From Cupriavidus sp. (GTDB taxonomy: Bacteria; Pseudomonadota; Gammaproteobacteria; Burkholderiales; Burkholderiaceae): DNA of 52,594 bases. Each line of letters begins with the position of its first letter. Position 1 is the stretch's first letter. The notes below the pieces were generated by a model. That model ran no database searches, had not been told where the DNA came from, and saw nothing but the letters and a program-made list of their open reading frames with translations. Both the position numbers and the translations under genes were made by a program. Location: NCBI GenBank assembly GCA_031181345.1, contig JAPSLC010000038.1, positions 1 to 52,594 on the forward strand, written 5' to 3'. This document shows, in pieces, positions 52,296 through 52,594 of this stretch.

Positions 52296-52594
52296 TCAGG
52301 TCAGCGCGATCCCACCATCGACGCGCAGGTTCACGCCGGTGATGAAGCTGCCTTCCCCACTGGTCAGCATCAGTGCCGCAGATGCAATCTCGTCGGCACG
52401 CCCCAGGCGACCAAGCGGAATGGCACTTGCCACGCCTGCCTCGAAAGCTGGCCTGTCATCCTCGGCAACGCCGAGCTTGGACAGGATCGGCGTATCGACG
52501 GGACCTGGGCTGATGACGTTCACCCGAATGCCGCGCGCCTTGAACTCGAGCGCCCAGCTCCGCGCAAACGCTTCAATCGCCGCTTTGGTACCTG
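52296..52594 (-). CDS. Short-chain dehydrogenase/reductase, C-terminal part (cut by window edge)
   Basis: The 99 visible codons are the C-terminal half of a classical SDR: TKAAIEAFARSWALEFKARG, GIRVNVISPGPVDTP, IPLGRLGRADEIASAALMLT and FITGVNLRVDGGIALT. The window ends before the catalytic Tyr-x3-Lys and the Rossmann start, so the frame is open past the edge. Oxidoreductase of unknown substrate. Confidence 0.9.
   Translation of the reverse strand, partial: GTKAAIEAFARSWALEFKARGIRVNVISPGPVDTPILSKLGVAEDDRPAFEAGVASAIPLGRLGRADEIASAALMLTSGEGSFITGVNLRVDGGIALT

Overview
The window reads as a chromosomal segment of a high-GC betaproteobacterium of the order Burkholderiales, probably Burkholderiaceae (Cupriavidus, Ralstonia, Burkholderia or Pandoraea-like; the genus cannot be fixed by eye). 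The clues are a Burkholderiales-type trimeric porin, a Bug-family solute receptor, a short H-NS/HvrA-type nucleoid protein, and a ceoR-llpE-ceoA-ceoB-opcM efflux locus. About 45 genes are tightly packed. There is one tRNA and no sign of an integrase, transposase, CRISPR array or phage.

Layout. 1-7368: RND multidrug efflux operon (opcM, cut by the window edge, then ceoB, ceoA and the lipase-like llpE, all minus) with the divergent LysR regulator ceoR; two ~120-bp nested inverted-repeat elements flank the pump gene. 7396-8024: Phd/VapC toxin-antitoxin pair. 8170-10799: four-gene cluster with two ferritin-like proteins and a DUF2795 protein. 11063-16150: secreted M20 peptidase, GlxA-type AraC regulator (with a probable pair of compensating frameshifts), BON-domain protein, osmC and a divergent LysR. 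16446-19552: porin, LysR, DUF2917 protein, H-NS-like protein. 19753-22035: disulfide reductase plus a peroxiredoxin-glutaredoxin fusion. 22179-28443: M16 protease, Tat-targeted PhoD phosphatase, membrane-anchored alpha/beta hydrolase.

28824-32295: D-amino-acid aminotransferase, then an XRE-cupin repressor divergent from a Bug receptor/class II aldolase operon with a dense operator region between them. 32329-34355: a MerR regulator followed by an LCM-type methyltransferase whose promoter has the long spacer and palindrome of a MerR target. 34422-35528: exonuclease III carrying a 107-residue histone H1-like tail. 35711-35787: tRNA-Val(GAC). 35954-40879: a MocR regulator divergent from class II HMG-CoA reductase (mvaA), a two-helix membrane protein and a TctA-like permease, a candidate mevalonate uptake and catabolism cassette.

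40973-42681: a lower-GC two-gene module (PIN protein plus XRE-ImmA/IrrE protease) with a possibly leaderless promoter. 42844-49937: cupin, two tandem IclR regulators, and a divergent operon of a beta-lactamase-fold protein with a degenerate metal site, a flavin aromatic hydroxylase, DUF2783 and an MFS importer, which looks like a catabolic unit for an unidentified aromatic acid. 50064-52594: NmrA-like protein, an intact metallo-beta-lactamase-fold hydrolase, and an SDR cut by the window edge.

Most promising for new biology: the mevalonate cassette, the XRE-ImmA/IrrE-PIN module, the ExoIII-H1 fusion, the MerR-methyltransferase circuit and the degenerate MBL protein in the flavin hydroxylase operon.
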